NCBI GenBank assembly: GCA_020721745.1
Contig: DYMC01000078.1
Span: forward strand, 1 to 10,800
DNA: 10,800 bases
Direction of reading: 5' to 3'
From: Lentisphaera sp.
Lineage (GTDB): Bacteria; Verrucomicrobiota; Lentisphaeria; Victivallales; GWF2-50-93
The notes under the pieces are model-generated. The model worked only from the letters and a program-made list of their open reading frames with translations, searched no databases and was not told where the DNA came from. The position numbers were made by a program, and so were the translations under genes. Each line of letters begins with the position of its first letter. Positions within the stretch are counted from its first letter, which is position 1. Positions 1-6,597 of the stretch are shown here, piece after piece.

Positions 1-7
1 GCAATTT

Positions 8-47
8 TTTCGTGTCCTTTCGCGTGTTTCGTAGTTGGCGTGTGGTT
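8..47. repeat. Degenerate ~10-bp tandem repeat (TTTCGTG-like units)
   Basis: Four imperfect units follow one another on the plus strand: TTTCGTGTCC (8-17), TTTCGCGTG (18-26), TTTCGTAGTTGG (27-38) and CGTGTGGTT (39-47). Read on the other strand they are ACGAAA-type units. From memory, similar CACGAAA strings are scattered between genes in several environmental bacterial genomes; I cannot verify that here. It sits 5 nt from the palindrome at 53-82. Confidence 0.5.
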
Positions 48-52
48 ATCAT

Positions 53-82
53 TAGCCCGTTTTTCGCGCGAAAAACGGGCTA
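53..82. repeat. Perfect 30-nt palindrome, copy 1 of the window-edge repeat
   Basis: Every base from 53 pairs with its partner up to 82, centred between 67 and 68. The outer arm is TAGCCCGTTTTT and the centre is CGCGCG. Against 10754-10783 it matches at 28 of 30 positions, so the two are copies of one dispersed element. The T-run lies inside the stem next to the loop, the reverse of a Rho-independent terminator, so a terminator role is unlikely. Confidence 0.85.
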
Positions 83-224
83 GAAAAAGCAGTTGAAAAT
101 CGCTTCTTTACTTGGATTATTATAATTTCAGAGCAGATAGCCATCCTGGAAGATCCGTTACAAAAGTCAAGACCCCCTTTTATCTTTTTTCTATCACTTT
201 TCCAGGTTCAATGCTTTGAGATTT

Positions 225-247
225 CTTTGCGCCGAGGCGGCGCAAAG
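225..247 (-). terminator. Hairpin 3' of serC-amrS, possible terminator without a U-tract
   Basis: Arms CTTTGCGCC (225-233) and GGCGCAAAG (239-247) are exact reverse complements, separated by 5 nt. The hairpin lies 43 nt past the amrS stop on the minus strand. No T-run follows on either strand, so it could be a transcript-stabilising hairpin or a factor-dependent terminator. The pairing is certain, the role inferred. Confidence 0.45.
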
Positions 248-290
248 TCCTGGTAGCAATCGGCTCGATCTTTGAATCCGGCATTGTGGA

Positions 291-1169
291 TCAGAAGACG
301 TTTCCGAGGAAGACGTTGGAGAAGCCTCTTTTCTCCGCGATGGTCTTGATTTTGCGCAGCGTTTCGGGCGCTGTCGGCGGGGATGAATGGAATTTGTAGT
401 CCGGGTGGTATGCGGTGAAATGGATTGGGATTTTCTTCGAGAGGTTCTGTGCGGTCCAGTCGAGGAAGCCGTCTATCATTTCCGGGCTGTCGTTCTCGCC
501 CGGGATCACCAGATTGGTTATCTCGAGGTGTTTCCCCAGCGAATGGTAGAGAATCATCGCATCGAGGACGGGCTGGAGGGAGGCGGTGGCCAGGCGCGAG
601 TAGAAATCCTCGGAGAAGCCCTTCATGTCAATGTTGGCCGCGTCTATGGACGGGAATATGTCCTTGGCCGCGGTCTGCGAGACATATCCGTTCGACACCA
701 TCACGGTGGCCAGGCCCGATCGTTTTGCGATTTTCGCGATGTCCACCATGTATTCGGCCCAGGTTGTCGGTTCGTTGTATGTGAAGGCGACCGAGGCGCA
801 TTTCTGGCGGAGCGCCATCTCGACCATCCGTTCCGGCATGACGAATTCCGTCGTCTCGTCGTCCCCGTAGACGCCTCTTGAGAGGTGGTGGTTCTGGCAG
901 AACAGGCAGGAGAGATTGCATCCGTAGCATCCGATTGAGAAGGTGCTGGTTCCGGGGAGGAATTTCTTCAGGGGTTTCTTCTCGATGGGGTCCACGTGGA
1001 TGGCGACCGGGCGTCCATACGATATGGAGAAGAGCTTTCCGGAGATGTTTCTTCTGGCCGAGCAGAAGCCGCTTCCTCCGTCCGGGACGAGGCATTGGCG
1101 CGGGCAGAGCCCGCAGAGGACATCCCCTGCGGGCGCGGCGCTCCACCATCTTGCCTCGGCTTTATGCAT
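291..1169 (-). CDS. amrS: AmmeMemoRadiSam-system radical SAM enzyme
   Basis: This 292-aa protein belongs to the radical SAM group formerly named pyruvate formate-lyase activating enzyme homologs. Near the N-terminus four cysteines (C19, C22, C26, C36) form the family's extra Cys cluster. The radical SAM motif C-x3-C-x2-C is at C84, C88 and C91, inside GCYGCNLSCLFCQN. Other family marks are FTYNEPT (129-135), SNGY (159-162), the NIDMKGF strand (179-185) and the C-terminal HFTAYHPDY segment. It would cleave S-adenosylmethionine reductively; its substrate is unknown. The family is named for genomic association with AMMECR1 and Memo proteins, neither of which is present in this window. Its ATG lies inside the end of serC (8-nt overlap), implying co-transcription and translational coupling. 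Both family markers and length are normal, so it appears intact. Confidence 0.9.
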   Translation of the reverse strand: MHKAEARWWSAAPAGDVLCGLCPRQCLVPDGGSGFCSARRNISGKLFSISYGRPVAIHVDPIEKKPLKKFLPGTSTFSIGCYGCNLSCLFCQNHHLSRGVYGDDETTEFVMPERMVEMALRQKCASVAFTYNEPTTWAEYMVDIAKIAKRSGLATVMVSNGYVSQTAAKDIFPSIDAANIDMKGFSEDFYSRLATASLQPVLDAMILYHSLGKHLEITNLVIPGENDSPEMIDGFLDWTAQNLSKKIPIHFTAYHPDYKFHSSPPTAPETLRKIKTIAEKRGFSNVFLGNVF

Positions 1170-2238
1170 TGGCCTTTTCGAAGGAATCCATGAGCTCGAC
1201 GAGTTTCTTCACGCCTTCGATCGGCATTGCGTTGTATATGCTCGCCCTCATTCCGCCGACGGAGCGGTGCCCCTTCAGCCCGATCAGTCCCTGGGCCTTG
1301 GCCTCCTTGAGGAATTTCGCATCGAGCTCCTCGCTGGGCAGGGTGAAGACGACGTTCATTGCCGACCTGCTGTCCTTCTGTACCGGGGTTTTGTAGAGTT
1401 TGCTCGAGTCGAGCTTGTCGTAGATGAGCTTTGCCTTGGCGTTGTTGATCTTCTCTATCTCGGCCAGTCCGCCGATCTCCTTTATCCAGTCGGTGACAAG
1501 CGCGATCATGTATATCCCGAAGGTCGGAGGTGTGTTGTAGAGCGACTTTTTCTCGATGTAGGTGGAGTATTTCAGCATTGTGGGAACTTTCTCCGCGGCC
1601 TTCGCGGCGAAGTCGTTCTTTATGATCACTACGACCACGCCCGAGGGTCCGAGGTTCTTCTGGGCCCCGGCGTATATCAGCGAGAATTTGCTCACGTCCA
1701 CCCTTCTGGACATGATGTCGCTGGACATGTCCGCCAGAAGGGGGGCCTTGGAATCGGGGAAGCTGGAGTATTGCGTTCCGAATATTGTGTTGTTGCTGGT
1801 TATGTGCAGATAGGCGGCCCCGGGGCTGGTCTTCCAAGTGGAGAAGGCGGGAATCCTGTCGTATTTCGTGTCCTTGCTGGATGCGACCACCCTCGTGTCT
1901 CCAAAAAATTGCGACTGTTTGATCGCGGCGCTCGACCAGCTCCCGCTGTCGGCGTATTCGGCGAAGGATCCGGGCTTCAGGAAGTTCATTGGTATCATCG
2001 CGAACTGGAGGCTCGCCCCGCCCTGTATGAAGCAGACGGAGTATCCATCGGGTATCTGCATGATCTGGCGTATGTTTGCCTCGGCGCGCTCGATGACGGC
2101 GGTGAACTCCGATCCCCTGTGGGAAAGCTCCATGATGCCGCATCCGGTCTTGCCGTAGTCGCAGAATTCGCCCTGCGCCCTTTCCATCACCTTTGTCGGA
2201 AGCATCGAGGGGCCCGCGCTGAAGTTGAAGATCCTCAT
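1162..2238 (-). CDS. serC: Phosphoserine aminotransferase
   Basis: This 358-aa, PLP-dependent class V aminotransferase makes 3-phosphoserine from 3-phosphohydroxypyruvate and glutamate in serine synthesis, and often also serves vitamin B6 synthesis. It opens with the family signature MRIFNFSAGPSMLP. The substrate-binding His-Arg pair is at H40-R41 (MELSHRGSEF), GGAS at 73-76 holds the cofactor phosphate, and the PLP Schiff-base lysine is K194 in GAQKN. Length matches the roughly 360 residues usual for SerC. I chose the ATG at 2238 over an in-frame ATG 29 codons upstream because the family N-terminus begins here and GGAGAG sits about 6-8 nt upstream; the extension is lysine-rich and AT-rich. 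It is the first gene of a minus-strand pair with amrS and diverges from the FHA gene. No serA or serB is nearby. Confidence 0.96.
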   Translation of the reverse strand: MRIFNFSAGPSMLPTKVMERAQGEFCDYGKTGCGIMELSHRGSEFTAVIERAEANIRQIMQIPDGYSVCFIQGGASLQFAMIPMNFLKPGSFAEYADSGSWSSAAIKQSQFFGDTRVVASSKDTKYDRIPAFSTWKTSPGAAYLHITSNNTIFGTQYSSFPDSKAPLLADMSSDIMSRRVDVSKFSLIYAGAQKNLGPSGVVVVIIKNDFAAKAAEKVPTMLKYSTYIEKKSLYNTPPTFGIYMIALVTDWIKEIGGLAEIEKINNAKAKLIYDKLDSSKLYKTPVQKDSRSAMNVVFTLPSEELDAKFLKEAKAQGLIGLKGHRSVGGMRASIYNAMPIEGVKKLVELMDSFEKANA

Positions 2239-2297
2239 CGTCTCTCTCCATTTTTTATTGTTTTGAATTTTCCCTTGGATTCCTTCGGGTAAGCCGT

Positions 2298-2325
2298 AAG
2301 ATATTTGCCCCTTGCGAAAAAACAA
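2298..2325 (-). promoter_or_regulatory. Candidate serC promoter
   Basis: On the minus strand, TTGTTT (2325-2320) and TATCTT (2303-2298) are separated by 16 nt, a fair sigma-70-type match about 60 nt upstream of the serC ATG. Both boxes deviate from consensus and the region is AT-rich, so chance matches are likely. Confidence 0.35.
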
Positions 2326-2326
2326 T

Positions 2327-2346
2327 CTAAAAAAAATATTTTTTAG
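2327..2346. other. AT-rich inverted repeat between serC and the FHA gene
   Basis: CTAAAAAA (2327-2334) and TTTTTTAG (2339-2346) are exact reverse complements around AATA. It sits in the divergent intergenic region between the two candidate promoters. It could be an operator, a DNA-bending tract or merely AT-rich chance sequence. An 8-bp GCCCGGGC palindrome follows at 2347-2354. Confidence 0.35.
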
Positions 2347-2356
2347 GCCCGGGCAT

Positions 2357-2385
2357 TTGACTTTGAGCCTTCCGCATGGAATATT
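2357..2385 (+). promoter_or_regulatory. Candidate promoter of the FHA gene
   Basis: TTGACT (2357-2362) matches the -35 consensus at five of six positions. AATATT (2380-2385) matches the -10 at four of six, with an ideal 17-nt spacer. It lies about 50 nt upstream of the preferred ATG at 2438. Confidence 0.5.
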
Positions 2386-2437
2386 AGCAGCTCAAATTTG
2401 GCTATAAATGGCTAATAATTTTTTCGGAGCGTTTCAT

Positions 2438-2899
2438 ATGCCTAAACTGGTGTGTTTGAGCGGAATGAACAAGGGAGAGGAATTCCCCCTGCAGGAAGGC
2501 GAGAACAGCATCGGCAGGAGCGACAGCAGCAAAATCTGCATATTCGACAAGAAGGCGTCGCGCCTCCACTGCCGGGTGATAGTCGAGGGAGACAGGATCT
2601 TCGTCGAGGACAACGCCAGCACGAACGGGACGAAGCTGAACAACGACCCGATCACGTCGCGCGTCGAGGCGAAGGTCGGCGACCACGTCCGTCTCGGACA
2701 GACTGTGCTGTTGATAAGCGACAAGCCCTTCCTGGTCTCCAGCGATACCGGGAAGCAGAATCTGCAGCACAAATACGACGCGTTGCTTGAGGAGGCCACC
2801 TTCCAGGTGACCAAGACTACCGCTCTTAGGAAGATGAGGTCGGAGAAGGATGGTCGCGATGTCGGGTTTCTCTCGTTCTTCCAGAAAGAAGACAAGTAG
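2438..2899 (+). CDS. Small FHA (forkhead-associated) domain protein
   Basis: This 153-aa soluble protein is essentially one FHA domain, a module that binds phosphothreonine in partner proteins, plus a charged tail. The conserved loops are clear: GRS (26-28), SRLH (41-44) and the NASTNGT loop (59-65), followed by the closing strands to about residue 95. Residues 96-153 are charged, with no membrane segment or second domain visible. I prefer the ATG at 2438 over one at 2408 because GGAG (2426-2429) lies 8 nt upstream and MPKLVCLSG is a typical FHA entry strand; the earlier ATG has no ribosome binding site. No kinase, phosphatase or secretion gene is in the window, so its partner is unknown. It is divergent from serC and 107 nt upstream of the oxidoreductase operon, so co-transcription is possible but not shown. 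Confidence 0.9.
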   Translation: MPKLVCLSGMNKGEEFPLQEGENSIGRSDSSKICIFDKKASRLHCRVIVEGDRIFVEDNASTNGTKLNNDPITSRVEAKVGDHVRLGQTVLLISDKPFLVSSDTGKQNLQHKYDALLEEATFQVTKTTALRKMRSEKDGRDVGFLSFFQKEDK

Positions 2900-2907
2900 G
2901 AGACCAT

Positions 2908-2962
2908 CGTGGCGACCTTTCGTCTCAAGTCGCTACGTATCCAGTAAACTACGTTCGTTTAC
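2908..2962. other. Two small hairpins between the FHA gene and the oxidoreductase operon
   Basis: CGTGGCGAC (2908-2916) pairs with GTCGCTACG (2929-2937), nine pairs with one G-U wobble. Next, GTAAAC (2944-2949) pairs with GTTTAC (2957-2962). Neither is followed by a T-run. The first may end or stabilise the FHA transcript. The second resembles the CAGTAAAC-loop hairpin at 6672-6712 but is much shorter. A -10-like TAAAAT lies at 2974-2979 without a good -35. Confidence 0.35.
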
Positions 2963-3006
2963 AGAATCCGTATTAAAATAAAACGCGAAGATGGAGGTTT
3001 CCGCAT

Positions 3007-3300
3007 TTGAAGGAGAAGAGGGACGACTCCCGCTTTGTGGCCGTGATAGCCCCGGAGCAGTGCAAGGGCTGCGGCAAGTGCGTGCTGGCCTGCCCGAGGA
3101 AGATACTGAAGATGGGCGCGAGCATCAACAGCTACGGCTTCAGATACGCGGTCTGTATCGAGGGTTCCTGCGCCGGATGCGGAAGCTGTTTCTATTCATG
3201 CCCCGAGCCCGGGGCCATCACCATCTATCTTGAAGACGGCCGTCCCGACCCGGACGCGCCTGCGAAGGAGAAAGAGAGATGCCAGAAGAAAAGGAAATGA
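3007..3300 (+). CDS. 2-oxoacid:ferredoxin oxidoreductase delta subunit (2x[4Fe-4S])
   Basis: This 97-aa ferredoxin-like subunit should carry electrons from the catalytic subunits to ferredoxin. Two complete C-x2-C-x2-C-x3-C motifs bind two [4Fe-4S] clusters: C19, C22, C25, C29 and C55, C58, C61, C65. Each is followed by Pro, as is usual. The C-terminal tail (about 79-97) is rich in Lys and Glu. Translation appears to start at a TTG, supported by GGAGG at 2993-2997 with a 9-nt gap; a nearby ATG at 2991 is in another frame. It is first in the delta-alpha-(beta-gamma) operon and overlaps the alpha gene by 22 nt. The equivalents are named KorD or VorD; which substrate class applies cannot be read from this subunit. 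Confidence 0.9.
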   Translation: MKEKRDDSRFVAVIAPEQCKGCGKCVLACPRKILKMGASINSYGFRYAVCIEGSCAGCGSCFYSCPEPGAITIYLEDGRPDPDAPAKEKERCQKKRK

Positions 3301-4346
3301 GAATCCTGCTCAAGGGCAACGACGCGGTTATATACGGGGCTCTCCTGGCTTCATGCGACTGTTTCTTCGGGTATCCGATAACGCCGGCCAGCGAGATTGC
3401 CCACAGCGCCGCCCTGCTGTTCCCCAAGCTCGGGCGGGTCTTCCTGCAGGCCGAGTCGGAGATAGCCGCCATAAACATGGTCTTCGGCGCGGCGGCCGCG
3501 GGGAGGATCGCGATGACCGCGTCCTCCGGACTCGGCATAAGCCTCAAGCAGGAATGCGTGTCATACATGGCGACGAGTGAAATGCCCGGGGTGATAGTTG
3601 ATGTCATGCGCGGGGGGCCCGGACTTGGCAACATCGGTCCGGAACAGGGCGACTACAACCAGGTGGTCAAGGGTGGAGGCCATGGCAACTACAAGTGCAT
3701 AGTGCTGGCGCCGGACTCTCCCCAGGAGATGTGCGACTTCACCTATCTCGCCTTCGACCTCGCGGAGAAATACAGGACGCCGGTCTATGTCCTCTCGGAT
3801 GGTGTGATAGGGCAGATGCTCGAATCGGTGAAACTGCCTCCGCCTCGCGAGAAAAGGCAGTCCCCGGAATGGTCCCTCACCGGGCCGGGCCGCGCCAACT
3901 ACGTGACATCAATCTTCCTCGATCACGACGATCTCGAGTCCGTCAACATCAAACTCCAGAGGAAATACTCGGAGATAGCCGCGAACGAGCAGAGCTGCGA
4001 ATCATTCATGACCGATGGCGCGGAAATCGTCCTGGTCGCATACGGCATAAGCGCGAGAATCGCAAAAAACGCGGTGTCCAACCTGCGCAGGGACGGTGTG
4101 AAGGCGGGGCTCCTGCGTCCGACCACGCTTTTTCCCTTTCCGGTACGGGAGATCAGTCTTGCCGCCGAGAAGGCTTCGCATCTGGTCAGCGTCGAACTCA
4201 GCAACGGCCAGATGATAGACGACATCCGCCTCGCGATCTCGTGCAGGAGGCCGGTCCACCTCTGTTCGCGCATGGGCGGGAACATGCCTTCCGAAACGGA
4301 GATCGAGTCCTTCTGCAGAAAGATCCTCCGGGGAGGTGCCGCATGA
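3279..4346 (+). CDS. vorB: 2-oxoacid:ferredoxin oxidoreductase alpha subunit, VorB type
   Basis: This 355-aa subunit carries the pyrimidine-binding part of the TPP site in the complex that turns 2-oxoacids and CoA into acyl-CoA, CO2 and reduced ferredoxin. The segment GYPITPASEI (31-40), the QAESE stretch (57-61) containing the glutamate expected to activate TPP, RGGPGLGNIGPEQGDY (111-126) and KGGGHG (131-136) match the group annotated as 3-methyl-2-oxobutanoate dehydrogenase VorB. The C-terminal domain starts near 245 (EIVLVAYG). The start at 3279 is supported by AAGGAG (3265-3270) with an 8-nt gap. An in-frame ATG at 3297 would give an ATGA junction with the delta stop but has a poorer ribosome binding site. 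The stop overlaps the next gene's ATG. Branched-chain 2-oxoacids are the likely substrate by family name; 2-oxoglutarate is the alternative. Confidence 0.92.
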   Translation: MPEEKEMRILLKGNDAVIYGALLASCDCFFGYPITPASEIAHSAALLFPKLGRVFLQAESEIAAINMVFGAAAAGRIAMTASSGLGISLKQECVSYMATSEMPGVIVDVMRGGPGLGNIGPEQGDYNQVVKGGGHGNYKCIVLAPDSPQEMCDFTYLAFDLAEKYRTPVYVLSDGVIGQMLESVKLPPPREKRQSPEWSLTGPGRANYVTSIFLDHDDLESVNIKLQRKYSEIAANEQSCESFMTDGAEIVLVAYGISARIAKNAVSNLRRDGVKAGLLRPTTLFPFPVREISLAAEKASHLVSVELSNGQMIDDIRLAISCRRPVHLCSRMGGNMPSETEIESFCRKILRGGAA

Positions 4347-5782
4347 GGAAGGTCGTCTTCGGAAAACCCGGTGCCTTCTTCGACCTCTTCGAGCGCAGGC
4401 CCGGACAGATAAAGACGAACATGCACTACTGCCCGGGCTGCGGGCATGGGATTCTGCACAAGCTGATCGCCGAGGCCCTGTCGGACCTTGATATGCAGAA
4501 GGATACCATAATGGTCTGGCCGGTCGGCTGCTCCGTATTTGGCTACTACTACTTCGATGCCCCGGGCATATCCGTCCCCCATGGCAGGGCGCCCGCCGTG
4601 GCGACCGGGATAGTCCGGTCACGCCCTGATTTCAATGTGGTCTGCTACCAGGGCGACGGCGACCTGGCCGCCATAGGCCTCAACGAGCTCATACAGGCGG
4701 CGAACCGGGGCGAGAACATCACGGTCCTCTTCGTGAACAACGCCACTTACGGGATGACTGGAGGCCAGATGGCGCCCACAACCCTCCCCGGACAGAAGAC
4801 GCAGACATCCCCCTATGGCAGGAGCATAGAGAACGAGGGCTACCCGATGAAGATATGCGAGATGGTCTCGGCCCTCGACTCGCCGGTCTATGTCGAGCGC
4901 GTGGCTCTCAGCACTCCTGCGCACATACGCAAGGCCAGGGCCGCCCTCAGAAAGGCTTTTTCCTACACGAAGGAGAAAAAGGGCTTCTCCCTCGTCGAGT
5001 TCCTGTCCGCATGCCCCGTCAACCTGAAGATGAGCGCCGAGGAGAGCGACAAGTGGATACAGGAGAAGATGATCGCACACTTTCCGCTGGGGATATACAA
5101 GGATGTTGGGGCGGACAGGAATCCTAAGACACCCGCCACACCGGAATACGACAAGGCCATCGTGAAGGACATTCTCTATCCGCAGGACGACGAGCTGGGC
5201 GCCGGTGCGGTCCCGGCCGATGACTTCATATTCAAAATAAAATGCGCCGGATTCGGGGGGCAGGGGATACTTAGCATGGGGCTCATGATAGCGGAGGCCG
5301 CGCACCAGCAGGGATTCCAGGTCACCTGGCTGCCTTCCTACGGTCCCGAGATGAGAGGAGGCACGGCCAACTGCTCGGTGGTCGTCTCGTCGAGAAAAAT
5401 CCCGTCGCCAATCGTCGAGAAAGCCGACCTGATGATTATATTCAGCCAGCTCGCCATGGACAAGTTCAAGAATGGCATGGAGGACGGCGGAACCATGATC
5501 TACGACGAGAACAACGTCGTCTCCCTCGGGGAGAAACCAGCCAACTGCCGCATAATCGGCATGAACGCCTCGGAGATCGCAAAGAACCTCGGCGACGCGA
5601 GAATCGCAAACACCCTCATGCTCGGCGCAATGTCCGTGTTCATGAGGAGAATTTCAAGGAGCTCGTTCCTGAAAGCCATCAGAAAGTCCTTCGCCAGAAA
5701 GGAAAAAGTCCTCGACATCAACCTCCGCGCCTTCGGCGAGGGGGAGAAGACCATATCCAAGGCCGTCGCTGAAAAAATATGA
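4343..5782 (+). CDS. Fused beta (TPP-binding) and gamma subunits of 2-oxoacid:ferredoxin oxidoreductase
   Basis: This 479-aa protein joins two subunits usually encoded separately. Residues about 25-260 are the beta subunit, with CPGCGH (30-35) and the TPP-Mg motif starting GDGD (104-107) and closing with the NN pair (132-133) before ATYGMTGGQ. A linker (about 261-295) leads to the gamma subunit (296-479), with GFGGQGI (303-309) and SYGPEMRGGTANC (332-344), hallmarks of the CoA-interacting gamma family. The start is ATG 4343, which overlaps the vorB stop as ATGA and has GGAGG at 4332-4336 with a 6-nt gap. A long upstream extension in this frame lies inside vorB and is not coding. With the two preceding genes it completes the four-domain enzyme. 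There is no frameshift or stop at the fusion, so it is a true single chain. Confidence 0.93.
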   Translation: MRKVVFGKPGAFFDLFERRPGQIKTNMHYCPGCGHGILHKLIAEALSDLDMQKDTIMVWPVGCSVFGYYYFDAPGISVPHGRAPAVATGIVRSRPDFNVVCYQGDGDLAAIGLNELIQAANRGENITVLFVNNATYGMTGGQMAPTTLPGQKTQTSPYGRSIENEGYPMKICEMVSALDSPVYVERVALSTPAHIRKARAALRKAFSYTKEKKGFSLVEFLSACPVNLKMSAEESDKWIQEKMIAHFPLGIYKDVGADRNPKTPATPEYDKAIVKDILYPQDDELGAGAVPADDFIFKIKCAGFGGQGILSMGLMIAEAAHQQGFQVTWLPSYGPEMRGGTANCSVVVSSRKIPSPIVEKADLMIIFSQLAMDKFKNGMEDGGTMIYDENNVVSLGEKPANCRIIGMNASEIAKNLGDARIANTLMLGAMSVFMRRISRSSFLKAIRKSFARKEKVLDINLRAFGEGEKTISKAVAEKI

Positions 5783-5789
5783 CAAGCGG

Positions 5790-5807
5790 GGCAATTTCAA
5801 AATTGCC
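5790..5807. other. Palindrome between the oxidoreductase operon and hisF
   Basis: GGCAATTT (5790-5797) and AAATTGCC (5800-5807) are exact reverse complements around CA; as RNA the practical hairpin is GGCAAT with a 6-nt loop. It lies 7 nt after the beta-gamma stop and 19 nt before the hisF start. No T-run follows, so it may be an operator, a processing site or a weak terminator. hisF may therefore be co-transcribed with, or separated from, the upstream operon. Confidence 0.4.
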
Positions 5808-5826
5808 TCCATAAGCTGATTTCAAC

Positions 5827-6597
5827 GTGCTCACAAAAAGAATAATCCCATGCCTCGATGTGACAGGCGGAAGAGTCGTCAAAGGGGTGAACTTCGTCAA
5901 CCTCGCCGACGCCGGAGACCCGGTCGAGGCGGCGAAGGAATACGACAGGCAGGGCGCCGACGAACTGGTCTTCCTCGACATCACCGCCAGCAGCGACGGG
6001 CGCGACACGATGGCGGACATAGTCCGCAGGACGGCCGAACAGGTCTTCATCCCCCTCACCGTCGGCGGCGGAATACGCAACATCGCCGACATGAGGCGAA
6101 TACTCAACGCCGGAGCCGACAAGGTCTCGCTGAACACCGCTGCCATCCTCAACCCGGAAATAATCCGCGAAGGGGCGGATGTCTTCGGAAGCCAGTGCAT
6201 CGTAGTGGCCATTGACGCCAAAAGGGATGTTTCAGCAAATTCCTGGAAGGTCTATACTCACGGCGGCAGGAGAGCGACAGAGCTCGATGCCGTCGGGTGG
6301 GCGGAGGAAGCCGGGAGGCTTGGCGCAGGGGAAATCCTGCTCACAAGCATGGACTGCGACGGAACCAGAAGCGGCTACGACATCCCGCTCAACAAGGCGG
6401 TGTCGTCCTCGCTCGACATTCCGGTCATCGCCTCGGGCGGAGCCGGAAGCCTGGAGCACATGGCAGAAGTCCTGCTCGACGGCGGAGCCGACGCAGTCCT
6501 GGCCGCCAGCATATTCCACTTCGGACAGCACACTGTCTCCGACGTGAAGACCTTCCTGGCGGGAAAGGGCATAGCGGTCAGGATGCTTCAAAATTGA
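5827..6597 (+). CDS. hisF: Imidazole glycerol phosphate synthase cyclase subunit
   Basis: This 256-aa (beta/alpha)8-barrel subunit uses ammonia delivered by HisH to convert PRFAR into imidazole glycerol phosphate and AICAR in histidine synthesis. Both catalytic aspartates are in place: D11 in IIPCLDV and D130 in VVAIDAKRD. Phosphate-binding GGG (80-82) and the late SGGAGS loop are present. Length is exactly typical. The start is GTG 5827, chosen because the protein then begins MLTKRIIPCLDV like other HisF; no clear Shine-Dalgarno precedes it. It stands alone, with no hisH, hisA or other his gene in the window, 44 nt behind the oxidoreductase operon and convergent with cls. The partner HisH must be encoded elsewhere if the pathway is complete. 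Confidence 0.97.
   Translation: MLTKRIIPCLDVTGGRVVKGVNFVNLADAGDPVEAAKEYDRQGADELVFLDITASSDGRDTMADIVRRTAEQVFIPLTVGGGIRNIADMRRILNAGADKVSLNTAAILNPEIIREGADVFGSQCIVVAIDAKRDVSANSWKVYTHGGRRATELDAVGWAEEAGRLGAGEILLTSMDCDGTRSGYDIPLNKAVSSSLDIPVIASGGAGSLEHMAEVLLDGGADAVLAASIFHFGQHTVSDVKTFLAGKGIAVRMLQN

Larger units (their letters stand above)
1..290. other. Noncoding stretch downstream of amrS
   Basis: No convincing gene is visible here. It holds a degenerate decamer repeat (about 8-47), a perfect palindrome (53-82), an AT-rich segment containing TATAAT near 120, pyrimidine-rich DNA around 170-202, and a 9-bp hairpin (225-247) 43 nt beyond the amrS stop. A frame open from the window edge to a TGA at 94-96 is made almost wholly of the two repeats and is unlikely to be a gene. 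A 7-bp complementary pair (145-151 with 200-206) is too far apart to interpret. Confidence 0.6.

Noticed and set aside
1..96. Frame open from the window start to TGA at 94-96
   Set aside because: It consists almost entirely of the decamer repeat and palindrome translated; no protein family is recognisable.
160..200. AAAGTCAAGACCCC string resembling a common repeat in environmental genomes
   Set aside because: Too short and without visible inverted structure; recognition rests only on memory.
943..2292. Long open frames antisense to or shifted within serC and amrS (for example 449 codons on the plus strand)
   Set aside because: They lie wholly over two genes with complete family motifs. GC-rich codon use leaves antisense frames open, and the predicted peptides have no recognisable motif.
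2239..2325. Longer serC start 29 codons upstream
   Set aside because: The extension is AT-rich and Lys/Gln-rich, unlike any SerC N-terminus, whereas the internal ATG has a good ribosome binding site and the family opening.
2408..2437. Earlier FHA start
   Set aside because: It has no ribosome binding site, while the ATG at 2438 has GGAG at 8 nt and a standard FHA first strand.
3695..4342. Upstream extension of the beta-gamma subunit frame
   Set aside because: It overlaps vorB out of frame and reads as an Arg/Pro/Gly-rich shadow. The ATG at 4343 fits the family start and the ATGA junction.
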